A stretch of DNA of 50,528 bases from an uncultured Erysipelotrichaceae bacterium (GCA_902800645.1 CADCFC010000005.1:1-50528); one strand, 5' to 3'. Shown: positions 33,719 to 43,135, numbered from the stretch's first letter. The notes: generated from the letters alone by a model not told the origin. Translations and numbers: made by a program.

Positions 33719-34597
33719 ATGGAATTATACACTGCTCAAACAATTCGCAAATGTCCTTATACGTCTCACATTTTAATTCCACCTTCAAATGTTCACCAAT
33801 CGACTTTCTTTGTGATGACCATCGTTGAAAAGGGTGAAGCAACTATTGAAGTGTTTTCTAAAGACGGTGACTCTTCTAAAGTAATTAAAATTAAAGAAAA
33901 TTACTGTTTTTTCATTTACCCATTTTCTCCAATTATTTATCGTTCTTATTCGAAGTCATTTTCAGCCAGAGACGTTTATTTAAATGAGAAGACAATGAAA
34001 CAATGCTGCGATTTTTTGCAAGCAGGTTTATATGACAAACTGTTGGATCTTCCATTTGCTCCAACATTTAAACTTTCTCCTTCTTCTTTAATTTTTGTTG
34101 CAGAATGTACTTCTGCACTGATTGGAGAAAAGATGTCTGAAAAGAAAAATCTTTTATATAAATCATTAATTTCATTACTTATTTCTCAATATGTTACTAG
34201 CAAAACAAATAATAATGTATTGCCTAAATGGCTAAATGGCTTTTTACGTCGTATGGATGAGCCAGAGTATGCTGATAAGAGTATTGAAGATCTTGTAAGA
34301 ACTACTAATTATTCCCACGGATATGTGAATCGTGAGTTTAAAAAATATCTTGGGTGTTCAATTATTAAGTTTATCACTCGCAAAAAATTAGATAAGGCTA
34401 CTGTTTTATTAACAACAACAGATTATTCTGTCGAATCCATTAGTGATATGCTTAATTTTTCTAACGTTTCTAATTTTATTAATATTTTTAAGAAGCGCTA
34501 TGGCTTGACTCCTGCTAAGTATCGTAAATTACACGGCTCTTCAATTCAGATTGATACCTATCAAGAATGGGGAGACACAACTTATACATTGAAATAA
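33719..34597 (+). CDS. AraC-family transcriptional regulator 1 of the island
   Basis: The protein is 292 aa. The N-terminal half is a cupin-like sugar-sensing domain (FFVMTIVEKGEATIEVF ... NYCFFIYPFSPIIY). The C-terminal 100 residues hold two helix-turn-helix motifs: SIEDLVRTTNYSHGYVNREF and SVESISDMLNFSNVSNFINI, ending FKKRYGLTPAKYRKLHG, the AraC signature. It is the last gene of the ATPase operon and lies just upstream of fucO, whose promoter has two direct repeats 21 bp apart, the typical spacing of AraC half-sites. It is the best candidate to read the island motif. Confidence 0.9.
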   Translation: MELYTAQTIRKCPYTSHILIPPSNVHQSTFFVMTIVEKGEATIEVFSKDGDSSKVIKIKENYCFFIYPFSPIIYRSYSKSFSARDVYLNEKTMKQCCDFLQAGLYDKLLDLPFAPTFKLSPSSLIFVAECTSALIGEKMSEKKNLLYKSLISLLISQYVTSKTNNNVLPKWLNGFLRRMDEPEYADKSIEDLVRTTNYSHGYVNREFKKYLGCSIIKFITRKKLDKATVLLTTTDYSVESISDMLNFSNVSNFINIFKKRYGLTPAKYRKLHGSSIQIDTYQEWGDTTYTLK

Positions 34598-34602
34598 GAT
34601 AT

Positions 34603-34641
34603 ATATCATTTCTTTGACGTCTTTTATCAATTTTTTAACGT
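34603..34641 (+). promoter_or_regulatory. AraC-type direct repeats at the fucO promoter, including island motif copy D
   Basis: ATCATTTCTTTGACGT (34605-34620) and ATCAATTTTTTAACGT (34626-34641) match at 13 of 16 positions and start 21 bp apart. The first one, extended to ATATCATTTCTTTGAC, differs by one base from the island motif at 28357. Confidence 0.6.
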
Positions 34642-34707
34642 GTATATATTTCAATATATAAATAAAATAAATAGTTATGTTATTATAACCGTATAGGAGA
34701 TATACAT

Positions 34708-35853
34708 ATGTCAAATAGATTCATGTTGAATGAAACCTCTTATCACGGTCATGGGGCAATTTTAAACATCGTTCCAGAAATCAAAGCAAGAGGATTTAAA
34801 AATGTTTTAGTGTGCACCGATGAGTCGCTTGTTAAATTTGGTGTTTCACAAAAGGTAACCAAGCTTTTAGATGAAGGCAAAATCAACTATAAGATGTTTA
34901 CCGAAATTAAACCAAATCCTACAATTGAAAACGTCTTAGCTGGTGTTAGGGCTGCGAAAGAGTTTAAAGCTGACGCAATTGTCGCTATTGGTGGTGGATC
35001 TTCCATGGACACTGCTAAAGCGATTGGTATTATTATTACAAATCCAGAGTTTGAGGATGTCAGAAGTTTAGAAGGTGTAGCTCCAACTAAGAACCCATGT
35101 TTACCAATTATTGCTGTTGCTACAACTGCTGGAACAGCAGCGGAAGTTACTATTAATTACGTTATTACTGATGTTCAAAAGAAAAGAAAGTTTGTGTGCG
35201 TTGATGTTCACGATATGCCTATAGTTGCTGTCGTTGATCCTGATATGATGTCAAGCATGCCAAAATCATTAAAAGCTTTTACTGGTATGGATGCTTTAAC
35301 TCATGCGATTGAAGGATATACAACTAGAGGGGCTTGGGAAATGAGTGATATGTTCCATATTAAAGCAATTGAACTTATTGCGAAAAACTTAAGAGATTCT
35401 GTAGCCGGAAATGATAAAGGTGGAGAAAACATGGCTCTCGCTCAATATATTGCTGGTATGGGATTCTCTAATGTTGGTTTAGGAATCGATCACGCAATGG
35501 CACATACTCTTTCTGCATATTATGATGTGCCTCATGGAAAAGCCTGTGCAATGTTATTGCCTATTTCTATGGAATTCAATAGAGATTATACTGGAGAAAA
35601 GTATCGTGAAATCGCCAGAGTGTTTGGCGTTAAAGGCGTTGATGAAATGTCTCAAGAAGAATATAGAGACGCAGCGATTGCTGCTGTTAAACGATTATCG
35701 GCGGATGTAGGCATTCCAACAAAATGCGAGGAAATAAAAGAAGCCGATTTAGATGCTTTAGCAAAAGATGCCTTGGCTGATGCCTGCTATCCAGGAAATC
35801 CAAGAGAAGCAACTCATGCTCAAGTATTAGAAATGTTTAGAAAATTAATGTAA
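34708..35853 (+). CDS. fucO: Lactaldehyde reductase (1,2-propanediol oxidoreductase), iron-dependent
   Basis: The protein is 381 aa (E. coli FucO 383). It reduces L-lactaldehyde from rhamnose (or fucose) breakdown to L-1,2-propanediol with NADH, which regenerates NAD in fermentation. Type III alcohol dehydrogenase signs: IVAIGGGSSMDTAKAIG (nucleotide site), ATTAGTAAEVTINYVIT, the metal ligands in GMDALTHAIEGY and GLGIDHAMAHTLSAYYDVPHGKA. The NPREAT..QV end is FucO-like rather than butanol dehydrogenase-like. The SD AGGAGAT lies 9 nt upstream. It is a single gene between the AraC-type repeats and a bidirectional terminator. Confidence 0.92.
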   Translation: MSNRFMLNETSYHGHGAILNIVPEIKARGFKNVLVCTDESLVKFGVSQKVTKLLDEGKINYKMFTEIKPNPTIENVLAGVRAAKEFKADAIVAIGGGSSMDTAKAIGIIITNPEFEDVRSLEGVAPTKNPCLPIIAVATTAGTAAEVTINYVITDVQKKRKFVCVDVHDMPIVAVVDPDMMSSMPKSLKAFTGMDALTHAIEGYTTRGAWEMSDMFHIKAIELIAKNLRDSVAGNDKGGENMALAQYIAGMGFSNVGLGIDHAMAHTLSAYYDVPHGKACAMLLPISMEFNRDYTGEKYREIARVFGVKGVDEMSQEEYRDAAIAAVKRLSADVGIPTKCEEIKEADLDALAKDALADACYPGNPREATHAQVLEMFRKLM

Positions 35854-35860
35854 TTCAAAC

Positions 35861-35905
35861 AAAAACCATAGGCTGTAAATATTTCTTAATTAGTCTATGG
35901 TTTTT
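35861..35905. terminator. Bidirectional terminator between fucO and the AraC gene
   Basis: Perfect 11-bp stem AAAAACCATAG/CTATGGTTTTT with a 23-nt loop. The stop codon of the minus-strand AraC gene lies in the loop, and its last codons form one arm. Confidence 0.85.
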
Positions 35906-36867
35906 AAATTGTTCATTTTGGCGTTTCTATATTCTAATGGCGACATCCCTACATATTTTTTAAAAAGATTATAGAAGAATGTTAAATTGTTATATCCGAC
36001 GTGATATGCAATATCGTTAATGTTTGCGTCAGTTGATTCTAATAGAATTTTGCTCGCTTTAATTCTTTCTTTTTCAATAAGTGTTTGGAAAGAAAAACCG
36101 GTTAGTTTTTTAATGCGTTTGCTTAAATAATTGTAGTCGTCGTTTAAGAGAGAAGATAATTCTTTTAAAGATCCCTCTGTATAGTTATTCTCGATATAGT
36201 TATATGTTTTAAAAAGAATAATTGAATCATAATTTGAGGTTTTACTTTCTTCTGCACGCTCAGTGTGTCTTAATAGCTCATTAATCAAAATCAAGAAATA
36301 TTGTCGAAGTAACTCGTTACTTTTTTCGTCTTTTTCTTCATATGAAAGAAGAATGTTTTCAATGATGTTTTGAATTTGCTTATTGTCACCAACTCTAAAA
36401 ATAACTGAATTGCTTTCTTCTTTATTGCTTAAAAGATTAATCAAGAATTTTTTTAGGTTTCCTTCTATATCGATGAAAGGGAACAAAAAGTCAAAAAATT
36501 CCGGTAAAATTATGAAATTTAATAGTAAATCATTTTCCCCAGCCGGCAAAAATTCATGCTGTGAGTTTTTAGATAAAAACAATAATTCACCTTGCTTTAG
36601 TGTTACCTTATTGCCATCTAATATCTCATTAATCTCACCATTTAAGACATAGTTTATTTCTAAATAATTATGAGAATGTTTTTTAATATAACAAAATCGA
36701 GGATGCTTTCTAATAACGATCATCCCACTTGTTATAAAGTCTTTAGCGTTCATCACTTGAGCGTCATCTTTTGAATTAGAATAATTTCCGGTTTCGTTAA
36801 AATGATGTATTGCTCTTATTTCGTCGTCGTTTTTCTCTTTATATTTTTCGATTATTTTTTCTATCAT
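35890..36867 (-). CDS. AraC-family transcriptional regulator 2 (probable rhamnose regulator)
   Basis: The protein is 325 aa. The N-terminal cupin holds HSHNYLEINYVLNGEIN and GELLFLSKNSQHEF; the C-terminus has two HTH motifs (SLKELSSLLNDDYNYLSKRI; NINDIAYHVGYNNLTFFYNL) and ends FKKYVGMSPLEYRN. A TTG at 36888 extends the frame by seven codons, but those codons contain a perfect -10 TATAAT (36882-36877 on this strand), so ATG 36867 is the likely start, with almost no 5' leader and no SD. It is divergent from rhaD with 119 bp between starts, and an inverted repeat lies in between. This layout suggests control of rhaDBA and of itself. Confidence 0.88.
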   Translation of the reverse strand: MIEKIIEKYKEKNDDEIRAIHHFNETGNYSNSKDDAQVMNAKDFITSGMIVIRKHPRFCYIKKHSHNYLEINYVLNGEINEILDGNKVTLKQGELLFLSKNSQHEFLPAGENDLLLNFIILPEFFDFLFPFIDIEGNLKKFLINLLSNKEESNSVIFRVGDNKQIQNIIENILLSYEEKDEKSNELLRQYFLILINELLRHTERAEESKTSNYDSIILFKTYNYIENNYTEGSLKELSSLLNDDYNYLSKRIKKLTGFSFQTLIEKERIKASKILLESTDANINDIAYHVGYNNLTFFYNLFKKYVGMSPLEYRNAKMNNLKTID

Positions 36868-36901
36868 GATTATTTCATTATACAGCAAAATGCAAAAATG
36901 G

Positions 36902-36918
36902 TTAGTTTTTATGACTAA
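36902..36918. promoter_or_regulatory. Inverted repeat between the AraC gene and rhaD
   Basis: TTAGT-N7-ACTAA in the divergent region. It covers the -35 area of the minus-strand promoter and lies about 70 bp before rhaD. Confidence 0.35.
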
Positions 36919-36986
36919 TTACATTATTCTATCTTTAAATATTAAAGAATAAAATAAAACTATAAACGAAATGGAGAAAATGGATT

Positions 36987-37805
36987 ATGAATGATTTTTT
37001 AAATTCACGTTTTGTTAAAGAAGTTAGTGACATCACAAATAACATGTATCATCAAGGCTGGGATGAACGTAATGGTGGCAACATTTCTTATTTGATTGAT
37101 GAAGGATATATAAAAGATTATTTTCCAAAAGAAGTTTATTTAAGAGACATTGAACTTGGCTTTACCGCTGATGAAATATTGAGAAATAAATATTTTTTAG
37201 TTACTGGTACTGGCAAGTATTTTAAAAATGTTATTAAAGATCCTGAGACAAATTTAGGACTTGTTAAAATTGACATAAATGGAAAAGTAGCTCACTTATT
37301 ATGGGGATATAAAGATGGAGGAAGATTCACTAGTGAATTTCCTGCTCATCTTATGAGTCATGCTGTTAGATTAAAGGTCAATCCGAAAAATAGAGTTATT
37401 ATGCACACTCACCCAACTTATACGATTTGTATGGGGGCGTGTTTACCAACTGATGAAGTTCTTTTTACTAGAAAGCTTTGGAAAAGTAATACCGAGGCAG
37501 TGGTTGTTTTTCCAGAGGGCGTTGGGGTTCTTCCATGCATGATTTGTGGTACAACAGAGATTGGCGAAGCCACCGCTAGCAAAATGAAAGAACATCGTAT
37601 TGTTACATGGACTAACCATGGTATTTATGGTGCAGGAAACGATATTGATGAAGCGTTTGGTTTAATTGAAACCGTTGAAAAAACAGCGCAAATATATATG
37701 TTAACTTTGGGCCATGTTGTTAATGAGATTCCTGATGAAGTTATCATTGGTTTAGCAAAACTTTGGAATCTTAAAATGATGCCTGGAGTTATTGGGGAAA
37801 AATAA
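36987..37805 (+). CDS. rhaD: Rhamnulose-1-phosphate aldolase
   Basis: The protein is 272 aa (E. coli RhaD 274). It splits L-rhamnulose-1-phosphate into DHAP and L-lactaldehyde with a zinc ion. Class II aldolase signs are GWDERNGGNISYL near the N-terminus, the Gly-rich FLVTGTGKYF, the catalytic Glu in FTSEFPAHLMSHA, the zinc ligands in VIMHTHPTYT and the third His in TWTNHGIYGAG. The length and the GKYF segment favour RhaD over FucA (about 215 aa). GGAG lies 10 nt before ATG. It is first in the rhaD-rhaB-rhaA-glycosidase operon and overlaps rhaB by one base. Confidence 0.95.
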   Translation: MNDFLNSRFVKEVSDITNNMYHQGWDERNGGNISYLIDEGYIKDYFPKEVYLRDIELGFTADEILRNKYFLVTGTGKYFKNVIKDPETNLGLVKIDINGKVAHLLWGYKDGGRFTSEFPAHLMSHAVRLKVNPKNRVIMHTHPTYTICMGACLPTDEVLFTRKLWKSNTEAVVVFPEGVGVLPCMICGTTEIGEATASKMKEHRIVTWTNHGIYGAGNDIDEAFGLIETVEKTAQIYMLTLGHVVNEIPDEVIIGLAKLWNLKMMPGVIGEK

Positions 37806-39109
37806 TGAAATATTATCTAGCAATAGACTTGGGCGCCTCTAGTGGAAGACATATAGTTGGACATTTAGAAGATGGCAAAATTGTACTTGATGAAGTATAT
37901 CGTTTTAAAAATGGAATGATTGATTCTAAAGACGGTTTGGTTTGGGATATACGTTCATTATTTAAACAAATAAAAAGAGGAATTAGATTCGCCTTCAAGA
38001 AATATCCTAAAATTGAATCTTTATCTATTGATACTTGGGGAGTTGATTATGTTCTCATGAATGGAAATAAAGAAATACCCCCATTTTATGCTTATAGAAA
38101 TGAACGATGTGAAATAAGCGCTAATAGAGTTCATGAAATTATTGATTTCAAAGAAATCTATTCAAAAACCGGTATCCAATTTGCGGCGTTTAATACTTTA
38201 TATCAACTATATGACGACTTATTAAAAGATAGATTGGATAGTGCGACAGACTATTTGATGTTGCCAAGTTATTTCACTTATAAGTTAACAGGAGTAAAAA
38301 CACACGAATATACAAACGAATCTACAGGCTCTCTTTTAAATGCCAAAACCGGTGAATATGATAGAGAATTAATTGAAAAACTAAACTTGCCAGCTCATTT
38401 ATTTATAAATATTAATAAGCCGGGCGAATTTGTTGGCTATTTAACTAAAGAGATTGAAAAGGAAGTGGGCGGTAACTGCAAAGTGGTATTATGTGCTTCT
38501 CATGATACTGGAAGCGCGTTTGAGGCAGTTGATGTAGATGAAGATACTGTAATCCTTAGTAGTGGAACGTGGTCATTAATAGGAATAAAAACAAAAAAAC
38601 CAATCATCAGCGAAGCTTCTTTAAAAGCAAACTACACTAACGAAGGTGGCGTGTCTTATATTAGATTTCTTAAAAATGTGATGGGCATGTGGATTAGTAA
38701 TCAATTAAAGAACGAGGTTTGTTACACACAGGAGTATATCGATCAAAATATCTATACCTCTACATATAAAATAACTTTTGATGTTAATGATCAATCACTG
38801 ATTGCACCTAAAAATATGAAGTTAGCTTTATTAAATTTGTTTGATAGATGTCCTCCTCAAAATAATATCGAACTATTTGCCTCAATATATCGTTCTATGG
38901 CATATGGTTACAGTAAAGCTATTGACGAACTAGAGGAAATAACAAATCGTAAATTTAATAAGATTCTTATTGTTGGTGGAGGAGCGAAAAATAAGTTTTT
39001 AAACGAGCAAGTTGAGTATTACACAAAGCGACAAGTTATCGCCTTACCAATTGAAGCGACTGCAATGGGCAATTTAAAAATACAAATGAAAGCGAGCAAA
39101 GAATTATGA
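37805..39109 (+). CDS. rhaB: Rhamnulokinase, short at the C-terminus
   Basis: The protein is 434 aa against about 470-490 in E. coli and Bacillus. It phosphorylates L-rhamnulose with ATP. FGGY kinase signs are AIDLGASSGRHIVG (phosphate loop), SIDTWGVDYVL, LCASHDTGSAF with the catalytic Asp, SSGTWSLIG and ILIVGGGAKNKFLNEQ. The end reads IEATAMGNLKIQMKASKEL and stops, where homologues continue for another 30-50 residues of helix. The core active site is complete, so it is probably still active. It ends in TGA and overlaps rhaA by 4 nt. Confidence 0.94.
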   Translation: MKYYLAIDLGASSGRHIVGHLEDGKIVLDEVYRFKNGMIDSKDGLVWDIRSLFKQIKRGIRFAFKKYPKIESLSIDTWGVDYVLMNGNKEIPPFYAYRNERCEISANRVHEIIDFKEIYSKTGIQFAAFNTLYQLYDDLLKDRLDSATDYLMLPSYFTYKLTGVKTHEYTNESTGSLLNAKTGEYDRELIEKLNLPAHLFININKPGEFVGYLTKEIEKEVGGNCKVVLCASHDTGSAFEAVDVDEDTVILSSGTWSLIGIKTKKPIISEASLKANYTNEGGVSYIRFLKNVMGMWISNQLKNEVCYTQEYIDQNIYTSTYKITFDVNDQSLIAPKNMKLALLNLFDRCPPQNNIELFASIYRSMAYGYSKAIDELEEITNRKFNKILIVGGGAKNKFLNEQVEYYTKRQVIALPIEATAMGNLKIQMKASKEL

Positions 39110-40341
39110 GAAAAGAAATTAAAGAACTTTATGCATCCTATGGTGTGGATGTATTTGAGGCATTAAGGAAACTTAAAGAAACAAAAATCTCTTTACATTG
39201 TTGGCAACTTGATGATGTTAAGGGCTTTGAAGGAGATGGAGATCTCACTGGTGGCATTCAAACTACGGGTAATTACCTCGGAAGGGCAAGAAATTTCAAA
39301 GAATTAACTCAAGATCTCGACAAAGCATTAAGTTATATTCCTGGCAGCAAAAAGATTAATCTTCATGCGATATATCAAACAGGAAAAATAGTCGAAAGAT
39401 GTGATGTTGGACCAGAGCAATTTAAAGAATGGGTTAGTTATGCCAAGAGTAGAGGATTGGGATTAGACTATAATCCAACGATTTTTTCTCACCCTATGTT
39501 AGTTGATGGCTTGTCTCTATCCTCCCCTGAAGAAAAGGTAAGAGAATATTGGATTAAGCACTGTGTTAATGGCTTAAAGATTACTGAGATGTTTGGTAAG
39601 GAACTTGGTCAAAAATCCTTGATGAATATTTGGATTCCTGATGGTTTAAAGGACACTCCCGCAGACAGAATTGGTCCACGAATGAGATTAAAAGATTCAT
39701 TAGATAAAATCCTTGCAGGATATAAATATGATAAAAAAGTGATGGATGTATCTGTTGAATCTAAAGTATTCGGTATCGGTGTAGAAAGCTATACAGTTGG
39801 AAGCAATGAATTTTATTTAAACTATGCTTCTAGTAGAAACATCTGCTGTTTATTAGACACAGGTCATTTCCATCCGACAGAAAACGTCGCTGATAAAATA
39901 AGCTCGATGTATACGTTCTATAATAAATTAGCGTTTCACGTTTCTCGTCCTGTTAGATGGGACAGTGATCATGTCTTAAAGTTAAATGACGACTTACAAG
40001 ATGTCGCTGATGAACTTGTTAAATGTGATGGTCTTAAGAGAAGTTATATCGGGTTAGACTATTTCGATGCTTCTATAAACAGAATTGCAGCAATGGTTAT
40101 TGGTGCAAGAAATATGGAAAAGGCATTATTAAGGGCTCTCCTTACACCTTGGAAACTTTTAAAAGAAGCACAAGACAGATATGATCACACTAGAGTGCTT
40201 TCTCTTCAAGAGGAGATTAAAACTCTTCCGTGGGGAGAAGTCTGGAATGAATATCTTAAACGCCAAAACATGGTAAGTGATGCTAAAATGTTTGAAGAAA
40301 TAAAAGAATACGAAAATAAAGTTTTAGTAAACCGTAAATAA
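39106..40341 (+). CDS. rhaA: L-rhamnose isomerase
   Basis: The protein is 411 aa (E. coli 419). It converts L-rhamnose to L-rhamnulose in a TIM barrel with two divalent metals. Family signs are ISLHCWQLDDVKGFE, GGIQTTGNYLGRARN, the metal-site stretches GLDYNPTIFSHP and CCLLDTGHFHPTENVADKIS, and VSRPVRWDSDHVL. It is the first step of the pathway, followed by RhaB and RhaD. It overlaps rhaB by 4 nt; the glycosidase gene starts 1 nt after its stop. Confidence 0.96.
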   Translation: MRKEIKELYASYGVDVFEALRKLKETKISLHCWQLDDVKGFEGDGDLTGGIQTTGNYLGRARNFKELTQDLDKALSYIPGSKKINLHAIYQTGKIVERCDVGPEQFKEWVSYAKSRGLGLDYNPTIFSHPMLVDGLSLSSPEEKVREYWIKHCVNGLKITEMFGKELGQKSLMNIWIPDGLKDTPADRIGPRMRLKDSLDKILAGYKYDKKVMDVSVESKVFGIGVESYTVGSNEFYLNYASSRNICCLLDTGHFHPTENVADKISSMYTFYNKLAFHVSRPVRWDSDHVLKLNDDLQDVADELVKCDGLKRSYIGLDYFDASINRIAAMVIGARNMEKALLRALLTPWKLLKEAQDRYDHTRVLSLQEEIKTLPWGEVWNEYLKRQNMVSDAKMFEEIKEYENKVLVNRK

Positions 40342-40342
40342 T

Positions 40343-43129
40343 ATGGATAACAAATATAAACCAATTCCGTTTTGGAGTTGGAATGATGAATTAGACGAAA
40401 AAGAATTAACCGATCAAATTGAATGGATGCATAGTAATGGCATCGGTGGTTTCTTTATGCACGCTAGAGGCGGATTGACTACTCCATATCTTGGTGAGAA
40501 ATGGTTTAAGTGTGTTGATGCTTGCTTAAAAAAGGCTAAAGAATTAGATATGGAAGCCTACGCATATGATGAAAATGGTTGGCCAAGTGGATTTGCTGGA
40601 GGGAAACTTCTGGAGGACGAAAACAATCGTGATATGTATCTAACTTATAAAATTGGTAAGTTCGATAAAAACGCAATTGCTTCGTTTGATATTTCAAGTG
40701 ATACGATTAAAAAAGTTAATAGTGGTGACAACGTATTAAATGTGTATACGCACATATCAACTAGTACTGCAGATATATTAAATAAAGAAGTTGTTAAAAA
40801 GTTTATTTCTTTAACACACGAAAAATATAAACAAAATGATGCTTATGGTAATTTAAGGGGTTTCTTTACGGATGAACCACAATATTATCGTTGGGGAACA
40901 TCTTTTACAAGAGTCCTTCCGGCTTATTTTTCTGAAAAATATAACGAAAATATTTTTGATCGAATCGGCCTGCTTTTTGTTGAAAAAGACGGATATCAAG
41001 AATATAGATATAAGTATTACAAAGCACTCCATGAATTGATGCTTGATAGTTGGGCTAAACAAATATATTCGTGGTGTGATTCTAATGGATATAAATTAAC
41101 AGGACATTACGTCGAAGAAGCTGGTCTTGGAAAACAAATATTATGTTGCGGTGGAGTAATGCCTTTTTATGAATATGAGCATATTCCTGGAATTGATCAT
41201 TTAGGAAGAGATGTTAAAGATAATATTGTTGGTCGTCAACTTGGAAGCGTTATGTCTCAATTAGGCAAAAAACAGGGCTTGTGCGAAATGTTTGCTTGCG
41301 CTGGTTGGGATGCAACACCAATGGAATTAAAGCGTATCGCTGAATATTATATGGTTAATGGTGTTAATGTCATTTGCCATCATCTTTTGCCATATAGCGA
41401 ACATGGTCAGCGTAAAAGAGATTACCCAGAACATTATTCTAAAATCAATCCATGGGTGAACGTAGCGTTTAAAGATTTCAACGATCACTTCTCATCCATT
41501 AGTGAACTTTTAGCAAATTCAAGTGAAATTACTAAAGTTGGAATACTTATGCCTATTAGAAGTGGGTATATGAATTACAAAAGAGAAATTGAATGGGATT
41601 TAGATTTTGGTTTACTCGATTTAACAAACAATTTATTAAATATATCAAATGAGCTTTCTAATAACGGGGTTATGTTTCATTACTTAGATGAGACTATTAT
41701 GGCTAAACACGGTTCTGTTAATGGCCGTTCATTAATTGTTGGCGAATGCAGATATGATTATGTCATCATTCCAGAAGGAACTTTGACCATGGACAAATCC
41801 ACTAAGAGATTATTTGAAGAATACGCTTCTAACGGTGGCAAGTTCTTAATTGTTAAAGATAAGCCGATTTATCTTGAAGGCGAAAAATATGATTATTCTT
41901 TTATGAGGAATAATTGTTCACTTGAAGAGATAATTAATGATAAGCCTTATTCTATTTCTTATAACAAACAAATTCGATTAACATATCGTGAAACTAATGA
42001 TGGAAAGAAATTAGTCTATGCGATGAACATGGGAGATGAAACCACTTTGCATTTGAGCGCAAAAGGATATAGATCGTTTAAATGCGGCGAAAAGATTCTT
42101 TCTAACGATATAGAGTTCAATAAATACGAATCAAAAATTCTCTTCTTTTCAAATGAAGAGCCGGATGACATCAAACAAAACAGTCCTCTTTATTTAAACA
42201 ACAAATTTGAAGTTATTGGAACGCCTTTAAATTATTTGACACTTGATTACCTTAGATTTTCAAAAGATGGTGTTTCTTATAGTGAATTAACACATTATAT
42301 GGGTGTGTTTAATGTCCTTCTTAAAGACAGATATCAAGGTGATTTATATCTTAAATATGAATTTGAAATAAAAGAAAAAATTGATTCAATCGAAGCATTA
42401 ATTGAAGACACTCATATAAAAGAAGTAACTGTTAATGGACACATAATTAAAAGCGACTCATTTGTCCTTGAAAAGGATTTGTGGTCATATCATTTAGATA
42501 AATATTTACAAATTGGCAAAAATGAAATTGTAATTAAGATGCATTTCTATGAATCTGAACAAGTTTATTACGCCTTATTTGGAGAAAATGTTCAAGAATC
42601 CATTAAAAATTGTCTAGCGTATGATACGACGATTGAAGCTATTTATCTTAGAGGCCCATTTGGAGTATATGGTGATTTTAAAAATGGCAATCAAGATGAT
42701 ATTGTAATTGGAAACAATTTCTATATAGCAAAACAGAAGAAAGAAATTTCATCTCTAATTACTGAAGGCTATCCATTATTTAGTGGAGTAATCTCTCTGA
42801 CTCAATCTGTAGAGATAAATGATGTTCATAAAGACATTGTTATACCAAAGAGGTTTCAACTAATCGATCTTTATGTAAACAATAAGTTTGTGAAGAGAAT
42901 GCTTTTTGAAAACAAAGCTAATGTATCTAAGTATCTTGTGAAAGGCACTAATACAATTAGAATTGACCTGGTTGTTTCAAATAGAAACTTACTTGGTCCT
43001 CATCACGACAATATGGAAGAGCCTCTTTCAGTTGGTCCAAATACTTTTGAAAGATTTAATACTTGGGATGAAAAGGGTCGAAGCCCTCTTTGCTTAGATA
43101 GATATTCTTTTGTAAAGACGATTATTTAA
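40343..43129 (+). CDS. Cytosolic GH106-like glycosidase, probable alpha-L-rhamnosidase
   Basis: The protein is 928 aa without signal peptide. The N-terminal barrel begins PIPFWSWNDELDEKEL, then NGIGGFFMHARGG and YAYDENGWPSGFAGG, a layout I associate with Firmicute GH106-related (alpha-L-rhamnosidase) enzymes. Acidic residues fit a retaining or inverting site: Asp177/Glu178 in GFFTDEPQYY and the Glu pair in GHYVEEAG. The middle has a Rossmann-like domain (YVIIPEGTLTMDKSTK) and the C-terminus has beta-sandwich domains. Its place directly after rhaA, 1 nt apart and without its own SD, supports release of rhamnose from imported oligosaccharides. The family number is a recollection, not a search result. 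Confidence 0.75.
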   Translation: MDNKYKPIPFWSWNDELDEKELTDQIEWMHSNGIGGFFMHARGGLTTPYLGEKWFKCVDACLKKAKELDMEAYAYDENGWPSGFAGGKLLEDENNRDMYLTYKIGKFDKNAIASFDISSDTIKKVNSGDNVLNVYTHISTSTADILNKEVVKKFISLTHEKYKQNDAYGNLRGFFTDEPQYYRWGTSFTRVLPAYFSEKYNENIFDRIGLLFVEKDGYQEYRYKYYKALHELMLDSWAKQIYSWCDSNGYKLTGHYVEEAGLGKQILCCGGVMPFYEYEHIPGIDHLGRDVKDNIVGRQLGSVMSQLGKKQGLCEMFACAGWDATPMELKRIAEYYMVNGVNVICHHLLPYSEHGQRKRDYPEHYSKINPWVNVAFKDFNDHFSSISELLANSSEITKVGILMPIRSGYMNYKREIEWDLDFGLLDLTNNLLNISNELSNNGVMFHYLDETIMAKHGSVNGRSLIVGECRYDYVIIPEGTLTMDKSTKRLFEEYASNGGKFLIVKDKPIYLEGEKYDYSFMRNNCSLEEIINDKPYSISYNKQIRLTYRETNDGKKLVYAMNMGDETTLHLSAKGYRSFKCGEKILSNDIEFNKYESKILFFSNEEPDDIKQNSPLYLNNKFEVIGTPLNYLTLDYLRFSKDGVSYSELTHYMGVFNVLLKDRYQGDLYLKYEFEIKEKIDSIEALIEDTHIKEVTVNGHIIKSDSFVLEKDLWSYHLDKYLQIGKNEIVIKMHFYESEQVYYALFGENVQESIKNCLAYDTTIEAIYLRGPFGVYGDFKNGNQDDIVIGNNFYIAKQKKEISSLITEGYPLFSGVISLTQSVEINDVHKDIVIPKRFQLIDLYVNNKFVKRMLFENKANVSKYLVKGTNTIRIDLVVSNRNLLGPHHDNMEEPLSVGPNTFERFNTWDEKGRSPLCLDRYSFVKTII

Positions 43130-43135
43130 TATTCA

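Noticed and set aside
32831-39109. TGA read as tryptophan, as in mycoplasmas
   Set aside because: Several genes end naturally at TGA (32833, 39109, 959) with overlaps to the next start, and tryptophan is encoded by TGG.
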